From CAUYXS01 sp965248495 (GTDB taxonomy: Bacteria > Chloroflexota > Dehalococcoidia > Lucifugimonadales > Australimonadaceae), in assembly GCA_965248495.1 (NCBI GenBank), contig CBDFJL010000003.1, forward strand, positions 682,001 through 746,000: a stretch of 64,000 nucleotides of DNA, written 5' to 3'. Position 1 is the first letter of the stretch. Every line of letters starts with the position of its first letter. The notes below the pieces were generated by a model that saw only the letters and a program-made list of their open reading frames with translations, ran no database searches and had not been told where the DNA came from. A program made the position numbers and the translations under genes. This document shows positions 31,971 through 40,824 of the stretch, piece after piece.

Positions 31971-32885
31971 ATGGCAGAGATACACAAGGTGGGCTTCGTC
32001 GGCACCGGCATCATGGGCGCGCCGATGGCACGAAACACAGCCAAGGCCGGCTTCGAGGTCCTCGCCTACAACCGCACGCGCTCGAAGGCCGAGCCCCTGG
32101 CGGACGCCGGCGTCACGGTGGTCGACTCCATCGCGGAGGTCGGCCGCACCGCCGACGTCGTCATTACGATGGTCACCGACACACCCGACGTCCTGGCGGT
32201 AGTGGAGGGGCCGGGAGGCCTGGCCGAGTCGATGGCCTCCGGCTCGGTGCTCATCGACATGAGCACCATCTCGCCGGGTGAGACACGTGGGCTGGCCGCG
32301 CGTCTCGCGAACCGCGGTATCGCGATGCTGGACGCTCCGGTCAGTGGCGGGTCATGGGGTGCGGAGCAGGGGACGCTTGCCATCATGGTCGGGGGCGAGG
32401 CGGACACTTTCGCGCGGTGCCAACCAGTCTTCGAGGCCATGGGCCAGCGGATCACGCGCACGGGGCCCAGCGGCATGGGGCAGACCACCAAGCTGGTGAA
32501 CCAGGTGCTGGTCGCCGGGACCGTTTCCGCCGTGGCCGAAGCGCTGGTATTCGCGGCGGCACACGGCGCCGACCTCGAGCGCACCATCGAAGCGGTCGCC
32601 GCGGGAGCGGCCGGGTCGTGGCAGCTCTCCAACCTGGGGCCTCGCATGGCCAAAGGAGACTTTGCACCGGGATTTATGGTGCGTCTCCAGCAGAAGGACC
32701 TGCGCCTGATCCTGGAGGCGGCGGACCAGAAGCACGTGCCGATGAGCGTCACGAGTCTTGCGCGCGCCTGGTTCACGGCCCTCGAGGCCGAGGGCCTTGG
32801 GGACGAGGGGACACAGGCCATCATCAAAGCGGTCGAGAAGCAGGCGGGCATCCTCGCTAGGCAGACTCCCGGCTCACCCACGTAG
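31971..32885 (+). CDS. NAD(P)-dependent beta-hydroxyacid dehydrogenase (HIBADH/GlxR-like)
   Basis: The 304-residue product begins with the dinucleotide motif VGFVGTGIMGAPMARN. The substrate motif DAPVSGGSWGAEQGTLAIMVGG and the catalytic Lys region GQTTKLVNQVLVAG follow. This family reduces tartronate semialdehyde or oxidises 3-hydroxyisobutyrate; the precise substrate is unclear. A GGAGGAG site precedes ATG 31971. The last 57 bp, including the stop, are tandemly duplicated just downstream. Confidence 0.9.
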   Translation: MAEIHKVGFVGTGIMGAPMARNTAKAGFEVLAYNRTRSKAEPLADAGVTVVDSIAEVGRTADVVITMVTDTPDVLAVVEGPGGLAESMASGSVLIDMSTISPGETRGLAARLANRGIAMLDAPVSGGSWGAEQGTLAIMVGGEADTFARCQPVFEAMGQRITRTGPSGMGQTTKLVNQVLVAGTVSAVAEALVFAAAHGADLERTIEAVAAGAAGSWQLSNLGPRMAKGDFAPGFMVRLQQKDLRLILEAADQKHVPMSVTSLARAWFTALEAEGLGDEGTQAIIKAVEKQAGILARQTPGSPT

Positions 32886-32964
32886 GCGGTCGAGAAGCAC
32901 GCGGGCATCCTCGCGAGGCAGACTCCCGGCTCACGCACGTAGGCGGCCGCGAAGCGAGGCAGGG
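32829..32964 (+). repeat. 57-bp tandem duplication spanning the dehydrogenase 3' end
   Basis: Unit 1 is 32829-32885 and ends with the dehydrogenase stop. Unit 2 is 32886-32942, about 93% identical and carrying a second TAG. A third, shortened copy with an internal deletion follows to about 32964. Confidence 0.85.
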
Positions 32965-32965
32965 C

Positions 32966-32974
32966 TGCTAGAAT
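32966..32974 (+). promoter_or_regulatory. Extended -10 (TGC-TAGAAT) upstream of the GlcG-like gene
   Basis: TGC-TAGAAT lies 85 nt before ATG 33060, directly after the tandem repeat. No -35 is visible. Confidence 0.4.
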
Positions 32975-33059
32975 GCGCGCCCACCAAGCCGCAGCAGCGG
33001 CGACACGCAGTCACAACGCCGCCTCGGCGGCCACGTCAAGCCACTTGGAGAGGACCACG

Positions 33060-33515
33060 ATGCCGAACGGCTGGGTCACCACCGCGGAAGCCCGCAAGTT
33101 TTTCACGCACGTCTGGGAGAAGGCGGAGGAGATGGAGGTCCCCATCTCCATGTGCGTCGTCAACCCGGAGGGCCACCTCATCGCGCTGGAGCGCATGGAC
33201 GACGCCGGGTTCATCACGGCCGAGATCGCGTGGGCCAAGGCCTACACGGTCGCGGCCTTCAGGACCATGAGCCCGCGCTTCCCCGACGGCCTCACGATTC
33301 GGCGGTGGTTCCAGGAGCGAAATCCGCAGATGATGATTAACTCGTCGGTCATGACCGGCGGCAAGATCGTGGCCTCGGGCGGCTCCACGCCCATTTTCCG
33401 CGACAAGCAGCTGATCGGCTGTTTTGGCATCAGCGGGGGCACGTCGGAGCAGGACGAGGAGATGGGCCGATACGCCCGAGCCAAGATGGGCTGGGCACAC
33501 GAGCCGACGGAGTAG
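33060..33515 (+). CDS. GlcG/HbpS-family (DUF336) heme-binding-like protein
   Basis: The 151-residue protein has the family core: EVPISMCVVNPEGHLIALERMDDAGFITAEIAWAKAYTVAAF and the glycine-rich GGSTPIFRDKQLIGCFGISGGTSEQDEE. Members bind heme or corrin-like ligands or accompany glycolate genes. GGAGAGGA precedes ATG 33060. Function here is not defined. Confidence 0.85.
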   Translation: MPNGWVTTAEARKFFTHVWEKAEEMEVPISMCVVNPEGHLIALERMDDAGFITAEIAWAKAYTVAAFRTMSPRFPDGLTIRRWFQERNPQMMINSSVMTGGKIVASGGSTPIFRDKQLIGCFGISGGTSEQDEEMGRYARAKMGWAHEPTE

Positions 33516-33521
33516 CGACAG

Positions 33522-34043
33522 CTAGTCCTTGGCGCGCTTGCCGCGGCGGATGAGGAGGCGCAGCACCTCCAGCAGCGCGACGGCACCGGCGATTACGGCG
33601 ATAGGCGTCGCGTTCGAGCGCTGCGGCTCAGCGGCCAGCACGGTCGGCGCCTGCACGGGAGCAGCCGGCGCCTGCTGGGCCTGCGGCAGCACCCCACCGA
33701 GGGCAGCAGACAGGTGCGACAGTCCGGCTTCGCCGTAGGCCTGCGAGTACCCACGGACCAGGTCGTCCGCAACGGACCGCAGGAACGACGAGCGATCTAG
33801 GCTCGGCACGTAGCGGTAGGCCCGTCCGTCGAGTTCGCGCCGGAGCAACTCCTTTTTGACCAGCCGGTTTAGGACCGTCATCACGGTCTTGTAGTGGTGC
33901 TGGTCGCCAAGACGGTCGCAGACCTCCTGGCCGGACAGCTGGGCCCCGGCGTCCCAGAGCAGATCCATGAGCCGCGACTCCAGGCTGCCGAGCAACCGGG
34001 GCGTGCGGCGAAGCTCCCTCGCGCCGTTGTCTTGTGTGGCCAT
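33522..34043 (-). CDS. BlaI/MecI-family repressor with C-terminal membrane anchor
   Basis: Residues 15-80 form the BlaI-type winged helix (LGSLESRLMDLLWDAGAQLSGQEV, HHYKTVMTVLNRLVKK). The dimerisation region follows to about residue 118. A Pro/Ala linker leads to one hydrophobic segment (147-166) and a basic tail. Soluble BlaI proteins lack such an anchor. GGAGGAG precedes ATG 34043. The partner BlaR-type peptidase is absent. An inverted repeat overlaps its promoter, suggesting autoregulation. It is divergent from ffh. Confidence 0.87.
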   Translation of the reverse strand: MATQDNGARELRRTPRLLGSLESRLMDLLWDAGAQLSGQEVCDRLGDQHHYKTVMTVLNRLVKKELLRRELDGRAYRYVPSLDRSSFLRSVADDLVRGYSQAYGEAGLSHLSAALGGVLPQAQQAPAAPVQAPTVLAAEPQRSNATPIAVIAGAVALLEVLRLLIRRGKRAKD

Positions 34044-34059
34044 CGCTCCTCCAAGCCGA

Positions 34060-34088
34060 ACCGTATGCAGGGGACGGTGGACTGTCAA
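34060..34088 (-). promoter_or_regulatory. Promoter and candidate operator of the BlaI-like gene
   Basis: On the minus strand TTGACA (34083-34088), a 17-nt spacer and TACGGT (34060-34065). The inverted repeat GACAGT-CC-ACCGTC (34073-34086, one mismatch) overlaps the -35 and spacer, a plausible binding site for the BlaI-like protein. Confidence 0.55.
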
Positions 34089-34124
34089 GGCGGGCGCACG
34101 GTGGGTCGCGCACTTAGGCGGTGA

Positions 34125-34130
34125 TACCCT
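34125..34130 (+). promoter_or_regulatory. -10 element of ffh (leaderless)
   Basis: TACCCT, preceded by TGA (extended -10 style), stands 6 nt before the ffh ATG with no ribosome site. Confidence 0.4.
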
Positions 34131-34136
34131 AGACGC

Positions 34137-35477
34137 ATGTTCGAAAGCCTCACCGACAAGCTCACCGGCGTTTTCGGCCGCCTGGGCAACAAGGGCCGGC
34201 TGACCGAGGACGACGTCGACGAGGCCCTGCGCGAAGTGCGCCTCGCGCTCCTCGAAGCCGACGTCAATTTCCGCGTCGCGCGCGAGGTCGTCGGCCGCAT
34301 CAAGGAGAAGGCCGTCGGCGAGGACGTCTTTCGCGGCATCTCCCCCGGCCAGCAGGTCGTCAAGATCGTTCACGACGAGCTCGTCACCCTCCTTGGACGC
34401 GAGAGCCACGGCCTCAAGCCCGGCTCAGCGCCACCGAGCGTCATCCTCATGGTGGGGTTGCAGGGCTCCGGCAAAACGACCACCGCGGCAAAGCTCGCAC
34501 TGAACCTCCGGCGGGACAGCCAGCGCGCGCTGCTGATCGCCGCGGACCTGCGTCGGCCCGCCGCGATCGACCAGCTCGAAGCGCTAGGCAAGCAGCTCGA
34601 CATCCCCGTCTACCGGGAGGACGCCAAGCCCGACCAGGCCGCCAAGGTCGCCGCCAATGGCCTGAAGCGCGCCAAGGACATGGGCGTCGCGTGGGCCATC
34701 GTCGACACGGGCGGGCGTCTCCACATCGACGATGAGCTCATGGGCGAGCTGGAGGTGATGAAGGCGTCCCTCAGCCCGGCCGAGGTTCTATTGGTGGTCG
34801 ATGCCATGACCGGCCAGGACGCCGTCAACGCCGCGGAGGAGTTCCACGCACGGCTGGGACTGACGGGGTTGATCCTCTCCAAGCTGGACGGAGACGCCCG
34901 CGGCGGTGCGGCGCTTACTGTCACGCACGTCACTGGCGTTCCCATCAAGTTCGCGGGCGTTGGCGAGAAGCCCGACGCGCTCGAGGCGTTCCATCCTGAG
35001 CGCATAGCCCCCCGCATCCTGGGGATGGGCGACGTGCTGACGCTGGTCGAGCGGGTGCAGGAGCAGGTGACCGAGGAGGACGCGAAGGAGCTGGAGCGAA
35101 AGATACGCAAAGCCCAGTTCGACCTGGAAGACTTTCGCGGCCAGCTGAAACAGATTCAGCGCATGGGATCCATCGCTTCCGTAATGGAGATGGTGCCGGG
35201 GTTCCGCTCCATGAGCTCGCGCCTGCCGACGGGAGCGTTGGACGACAGCCGGCTCGGGCGCATCGAGGCCATCATCTCGTCGATGACCGCCTGGGAGCGC
35301 CACCATCCCGACCAGATCACCGGGAGCCGCCGCAAGCGCATCGCGGACGGCAGTGGCACCAACCCCGCCGACGTGAACCAGCTGCTCAACCAGTTCCGCC
35401 AGATGCAAAAGGTCATGCGCCAGCTGGCCTCCGGCAAGCGCCGGGGCCTGTCGGGGCTCGGGCTGCCTGGCTTCTAG
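34137..35477 (+). CDS. ffh: Signal recognition particle protein Ffh (SRP54)
   Basis: Ffh binds 4.5S RNA and signal sequences and hands ribosomes to FtsY. The 446-residue product has the N domain (1-90), a G domain with GLQGSGKTT (107-115), DTGGRLHID and SKLDGDARGG, and a Met-rich M domain from about residue 300 (RMGSIASVMEMVPGF). The start follows a -10 directly, so the mRNA is probably leaderless. Confidence 0.97.
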   Translation: MFESLTDKLTGVFGRLGNKGRLTEDDVDEALREVRLALLEADVNFRVAREVVGRIKEKAVGEDVFRGISPGQQVVKIVHDELVTLLGRESHGLKPGSAPPSVILMVGLQGSGKTTTAAKLALNLRRDSQRALLIAADLRRPAAIDQLEALGKQLDIPVYREDAKPDQAAKVAANGLKRAKDMGVAWAIVDTGGRLHIDDELMGELEVMKASLSPAEVLLVVDAMTGQDAVNAAEEFHARLGLTGLILSKLDGDARGGAALTVTHVTGVPIKFAGVGEKPDALEAFHPERIAPRILGMGDVLTLVERVQEQVTEEDAKELERKIRKAQFDLEDFRGQLKQIQRMGSIASVMEMVPGFRSMSSRLPTGALDDSRLGRIEAIISSMTAWERHHPDQITGSRRKRIADGSGTNPADVNQLLNQFRQMQKVMRQLASGKRRGLSGLGLPGF

Positions 35478-35492
35478 CCGAGTCGACGACGC

Positions 35493-35981
35493 CTAACGCC
35501 GGATGGCGTCCACCAGCGCAGTGCCCCTTGCAGGGTCCTCCAGCAGCCGCTTGAGCCGGCTCAGGTCCTCCGCCAGCTCGCGCCGTATCCGCATGAAGGC
35601 GTAGGCCGAGAAGAGCCTGCCGAGACCGCTGAGCCGGGGAGCATAGATGGCCGTGATGCGCGTCCCGCCATCCACCGGCTCGAACCGGTACGAATCGTGT
35701 GGCTGGAGTCCCCCGTCGAAGCTCCCTTCATAGGCCACGTGGCGGTCCGTTTCGTAGGCGACGACGCGCAGGATGCCGGTCCTGCGCCCACAGAGCCGGT
35801 GCGATACGTACCAATAGGTCGCGCCGAGTCCCATGGGGCCTTGGTACGTCTTGCGGACATAGACAGCGCGGAGGCGCCACAGCACGTCGTTTTCGGCGTC
35901 CGCCACGAAGGTGAAGACCTCCCAGTCGGGCCGTGCGACGACCACAGACCGCTCCGCCCTCACCCGCGTGTCGTCGGGCAT
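35493..35981 (-). CDS. SRPBCC (polyketide cyclase-like) protein
   Basis: The 162-residue product has the START/Bet v1-like pattern: VRAERSVVVARPDWEVFTFVADAENDVLW at the N-terminus, GPMGLGATYWYV in the middle, and a long C-terminal helix FMRIRRELAEDLSRLKRLLE. Such proteins bind hydrophobic ligands. It begins 8 bp after alkA ends on the same strand, so fpg-alkA-SRPBCC may be one transcript. Confidence 0.75.
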   Translation of the reverse strand: MPDDTRVRAERSVVVARPDWEVFTFVADAENDVLWRLRAVYVRKTYQGPMGLGATYWYVSHRLCGRRTGILRVVAYETDRHVAYEGSFDGGLQPHDSYRFEPVDGGTRITAIYAPRLSGLGRLFSAYAFMRIRRELAEDLSRLKRLLEDPARGTALVDAIRR

Positions 35982-35989
35982 CGGTGCCG

Positions 35990-36925
35990 CTACACCGCCG
36001 CGTCCGAGCCGGCCACGTTCGGGGCGCGCTCGCGACGTAGGTGCGAGAAGAGATACGTGGTTGCCAGGCCGCGGTATGGGCTCCAGCGCTCGCGGCCGAA
36101 CTCGACGAGCTGGGGCTCGGTGATATCGGCGCCGCCGAAATAGAGCTGCGACACGACGCGCTTGAGCGCGAGGTCCCCGGCGGGCATGACGTCGGGACGC
36201 CCGAGGGCGCGTATGAGCATCCACTCCGCCGTCCAGCGTCCGATGCCGCGGCACCTCACCAACTCCTCGACGACCTCGTCGTCATCAAGACCGGCCAGGT
36301 GGCTATCGTTGATGGTGCCGTCCAGCGTCCTGATGGCGACGTCGTGTATGTACTCCGCCTTGCGGTTGCTCAGTTTCATGGCCCGCAGTTCGTCGTGCCC
36401 GGCCTCAGCGAGGACCTGCGGCGTGGGGAACGCGAAGAGCGTGTGGCCATAGGCCTCGACGCGGGTACCGAAGGTGCGCACGAGCAGGTCGCGGATCACC
36501 CGGGCCACTGCTCCCGAAATCTGCTGGCCTACCACTGCCGTTACCAACGCCTCGAAGACATTTTCAGTCCGTGTCGGCCTAAGCCCATGTAGCGTCGCCG
36601 CGGTGCTTGCCAGGACGGGATCGTCGGCCAGCGTGTCGTAGAAGCCAGCGAGGTCGGCATCGAAGCCGAGGAGGCTCGCGACGGCATTGCCGACGTAGGC
36701 CAGGTCGGCCTCCGAAGCCCCGTCGGGCAGCGCGACGTCGAGCCCACGCGCATCGGGCGACTCGCTGACGGCGACGACGAGGACCCTCCCATCGCGGCGG
36801 AGGGCGCGATAGTAGACACCGTCCTCGTACACATCGGCTCCAGCGGTGCCGCGGTAATGGGTCTGGTGGCTTGCGGTGAGGTCGAAGTCGAAGGGCTGGG
36901 TCGCGGTGATCGAAATGGACGGCAT
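35990..36925 (-). CDS. alkA: AlkA-like DNA-3-methyladenine glycosylase II (HhH-GPD)
   Basis: The enzyme removes a range of alkylated bases. The 311-residue product has an N-terminal AlkA-like domain and the HhH-GPD core. The motif LVRCRGIGRWTAEWMLIRALG is followed by the catalytic Asp in VMPAGDLALKR. VVGQQISGAVARVIRDLLV marks the family too. It lies 17 bp downstream of fpg, a second glycosylase, on the same strand. Confidence 0.9.
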   Translation of the reverse strand: MPSISITATQPFDFDLTASHQTHYRGTAGADVYEDGVYYRALRRDGRVLVVAVSESPDARGLDVALPDGASEADLAYVGNAVASLLGFDADLAGFYDTLADDPVLASTAATLHGLRPTRTENVFEALVTAVVGQQISGAVARVIRDLLVRTFGTRVEAYGHTLFAFPTPQVLAEAGHDELRAMKLSNRKAEYIHDVAIRTLDGTINDSHLAGLDDDEVVEELVRCRGIGRWTAEWMLIRALGRPDVMPAGDLALKRVVSQLYFGGADITEPQLVEFGRERWSPYRGLATTYLFSHLRRERAPNVAGSDAAV

Positions 36926-36942
36926 GGCTTACTCGACCGCCA

Positions 36943-37797
36943 TCAGGACGATGCGGCCACGTGCTCGGCAACGCCCTTGATGAGGGAACCGGGCTGGCAA
37001 TGGCGGCAATAGCTCGTGATGCGCTGGTTGGCCGTGAGCTCGCTGATGGTACTGCCGCAGGTGGGGCACGGCTCGCCTCCCTTGCGATGCACTTTGAGAA
37101 AGTCACGCACCTTCTTGTGGATGTCCGGCAGCATGCGCTCGCGGACCACCTCACGCGCCTCGGTGAGCACCTTGGGAATAGCCTCGTAGATCCGTTGCGC
37201 GTCGGCGGCGCTCAGTGACCGGCGCTTCGCGAACGGCGATACGCTTGCTTCGAAGAGCACCTCGTCGACGTAGGCATTGCCGATGCCTGCCATGAATTTC
37301 CCGCGGGTCAGAATGCCCTTTATCTCGCCGGTGAAAGGACGTAGCCGCTCCGTGAACTGCTCAAGCGTGAGGTCGTTGTCCAGCGCGTCGGGTCCGAGGC
37401 CCGCGAGGCGGGGGACGCGCTCGTAGAGCTCTTCGGGACGCACGTAGTAGACGAGGCCCATCTGCCGGTCGTCCAGGTAACGCAGTTCCATACCCGCGAC
37501 GCCCAGCAGGAAGTAGGTGCGCTTGGATCGGCGCTCGGCCGGCTCGGCGTACTGGAGCCTGCCAGTCAGCATGAGGTTCACCGCCAGCAGCCGGTCCGGT
37601 GCCAGCGGGAAGAAGAGGTCTTTGCCGTAACGGGTGATCGGACCGAAGGTCTTGCCGACGATGTCCGCCGCGAAGTCTTCGCTAGCGTAAGACCTAACGA
37701 TGGATGGGCGTAACACCTCGGCGCTGTCGACGCGCTTCCCCGCGATGCGCTCGTTCAGGAAGTCCTTGATCACGTCGAGGTCTGGTATCTCAGGCAT
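36943..37797 (-). CDS. Fpg/Nei-family DNA glycosylase
   Basis: Bifunctional enzymes of this family excise oxidised bases and nick the AP site. The 284-residue product starts MPEIPDLDVI: Pro2 and Glu3 are kept, but the usual E6 (PELPEVE) is Asp. The H2TH region includes TRGKFMAGIGNAYVDEVLFEA. A zinc finger closes the protein (CPTC and CRHC). Whether it prefers 8-oxoG or oxidised pyrimidines cannot be told. GGAGG lies about 10 nt before ATG 37797. Confidence 0.9.
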   Translation of the reverse strand: MPEIPDLDVIKDFLNERIAGKRVDSAEVLRPSIVRSYASEDFAADIVGKTFGPITRYGKDLFFPLAPDRLLAVNLMLTGRLQYAEPAERRSKRTYFLLGVAGMELRYLDDRQMGLVYYVRPEELYERVPRLAGLGPDALDNDLTLEQFTERLRPFTGEIKGILTRGKFMAGIGNAYVDEVLFEASVSPFAKRRSLSAADAQRIYEAIPKVLTEAREVVRERMLPDIHKKVRDFLKVHRKGGEPCPTCGSTISELTANQRITSYCRHCQPGSLIKGVAEHVAASS

Positions 37798-37837
37798 GCC
37801 GGCTGGCCTCCGAAGCCGAGTATACGGGACGGCGCCC

Positions 37838-37846
37838 TGCTATGAT
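37838..37846 (+). promoter_or_regulatory. Extended -10 (TGC-TATGAT)
   Basis: TGC-TATGAT lies upstream of the membrane protein gene, with the expected transcript start near 37853. Confidence 0.45.
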
Positions 37847-37881
37847 TGCGCCCGTCTGGCAGGCCATCGTCACGGATATGA

Positions 37882-38676
37882 GGTGTTGTCTCGCGCTCCG
37901 AGGCCAATCCCGCGGGCTCGCCGCTGCCCATCGATCAGCTCCTCAGCCAGGCGCTGACCCTGTATCGTTCGGCTTTCGCGCCCTTGCTGGGCGCGGCAAT
38001 GGTTGGTGCTCTACTGTCGACGGCCATCGGCGCCGCCTTTTCCCCGTCGTCGGTCGGTAGCCTATATTTCTGGCTCTTCGTCACTTTCGTGCCGCTCACC
38101 GTGGCGCAGGCCGCCATTCTGGTGATGCTGACGCAGATGCGGAGCGGCGCGGCTCCGAGCATTGCCAGCGGGTACACACTGGCGCTGGCCATTAGCCCCA
38201 CGTTCATCACCGCTTCGGTGATCTACGCCGGCTCGTTCTTGGTGTCCGTTTCGACGATCATCCTGATCCCCCTCGCGCTCTTCCTCGTGGCCCGCTGGTC
38301 GCTCTACGGGCCCGCCGTTGTGGTCGAGCGCAGCTCATCGGCGCGAGCGCTGACCTGGAGTTGGCGCCTGACCCAGGGGCGCGGCATGCGCACCTTCGGG
38401 GTCCAGGCGCTGATGGTCGCTGCCCGCGCCATCGCCGAGCTCCTGGCTCTGGGTATTGCCGCCGCAGTCGGGGGCGGCACCGGGCCGGAGATTATCGCGA
38501 GCGGCCTGATGGTGGCGCTGGTCCAGCCCCTCTGGATGAGTACCAATTTGCTCTTGTTCGAGGACTACCGCCGCCTCGCAGGCGAGCCGCAAAGCGACAC
38601 GGACGCTGGGCCGGGAGCGCCGCCGTCCATCGGGCCGTCGGCGATGGAGCCTACGGACGACCTCAGGGGATCGTAG
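37882..38676 (+). CDS. Integral membrane protein, function unknown (start uncertain)
   Basis: The product has about five or six hydrophobic segments and a Pro-rich acidic tail. The interior resembles glycerophosphoryl-type or YciC-like membrane proteins in pattern (ALTWSWRLTQGRGMRTFGVQ). The first usable start in frame is TTG 37984, but the frame upstream, back to the TGA at 37879-37881, encodes PIDQLLSQALTLYRSAF, the expected N-terminal helix of such proteins. No ATG, GTG or TTG lies in that part, so an unusual start or a sequence error near 37880 is likely. Confidence 0.6.
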   Translation, partial: GVVSRSEANPAGSPLPIDQLLSQALTLYRSAFAPLLGAAMVGALLSTAIGAAFSPSSVGSLYFWLFVTFVPLTVAQAAILVMLTQMRSGAAPSIASGYTLALAISPTFITASVIYAGSFLVSVSTIILIPLALFLVARWSLYGPAVVVERSSSARALTWSWRLTQGRGMRTFGVQALMVAARAIAELLALGIAAAVGGGTGPEIIASGLMVALVQPLWMSTNLLLFEDYRRLAGEPQSDTDAGPGAPPSIGPSAMEPTDDLRGS

Positions 38677-38686
38677 CGCTCCGCTC

Positions 38687-39127
38687 TCAGGCCACCGGGC
38701 CTCGGTAGCGCCGCTCCCGGCGGGACACGACCACAACGACCGTTCCCGCCATCTTGTCGTGCCAGCCCTGCTTCTTCGTATCAAAGGCTACCCAGAGGTA
38801 ACCCAGCAGAAGCGCCAGCCCCGATACGAGCTTCCCTATGGTCTCGCGGAGTGCTGCGTACCCGACGCCGGGGAGGCTGCCGTCCTCTCGAATGACTTTG
38901 ATGCCGACCGCCATTTTGCCCGGAGTCTGGCCACGGAGCCCTGTGAACAGGGTGTAGTACGCGGCGGTGCGCCGGGGGGGACGAGGGGCGCTGCGCTCTG
39001 TGGTGGCCCCACGGAGGTCCTCCGTGGGGAGCGGCATGGTCGTCCCGCAGCTCACACAGCGCTCAGCCCCGAGGCCGTTTCGCGTGCCGCAGTTGGGACA
39101 GAAGATGGACTCGCGAGGGGAGGCCAT
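38687..39127 (-). CDS. Zinc-ribbon RDD-like membrane protein (first membrane segment missing)
   Basis: An N-terminal zinc ribbon (FCPNCG...CVSCGT, CxxC-x11-CxxC) is followed by an Arg-rich linker and an RDD-type core (GLRGQTPGKMAVGIKVIREDG) and one membrane segment (LVSGLALLLGYLWVAF). The Arg-Asp-Asp helix that opens normal RDD domains is not present, so the domain looks internally shortened. ATG 39127 lacks a clear ribosome site; 39154 is an alternative GTG/ATG-type start. Function unknown. Confidence 0.65.
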   Translation of the reverse strand: MASPRESIFCPNCGTRNGLGAERCVSCGTTMPLPTEDLRGATTERSAPRPPRRTAAYYTLFTGLRGQTPGKMAVGIKVIREDGSLPGVGYAALRETIGKLVSGLALLLGYLWVAFDTKKQGWHDKMAGTVVVVVSRRERRYRGPVA

Positions 39128-39177
39128 GGGGGGCGCATCGTGGCATCTGCCCAATCCGCTCGCAACGGGGCCAAAGA

Positions 39178-39207
39178 AGAAGGCCCCGGCGAATGCCAGG
39201 GCCTTCT
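39178..39207 (-). terminator. Terminator of the dnaG-rpoD operon
   Basis: A 9-bp stem AGAAGGCCC/GGGCCTTCT, extended by GGC/GCC pairs near the loop, stands 22 bp after rpoD and is followed on the minus strand by TCTTTGG. Confidence 0.75.
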
Positions 39208-39228
39208 CGGTGTCTCGTGGCGGTGCGT

Positions 39229-40791
<1,563 letters not shown>

Positions 40792-40824
40792 TGCGGTATT
40801 CCTAACTGATGCGAATGGCGCCCA

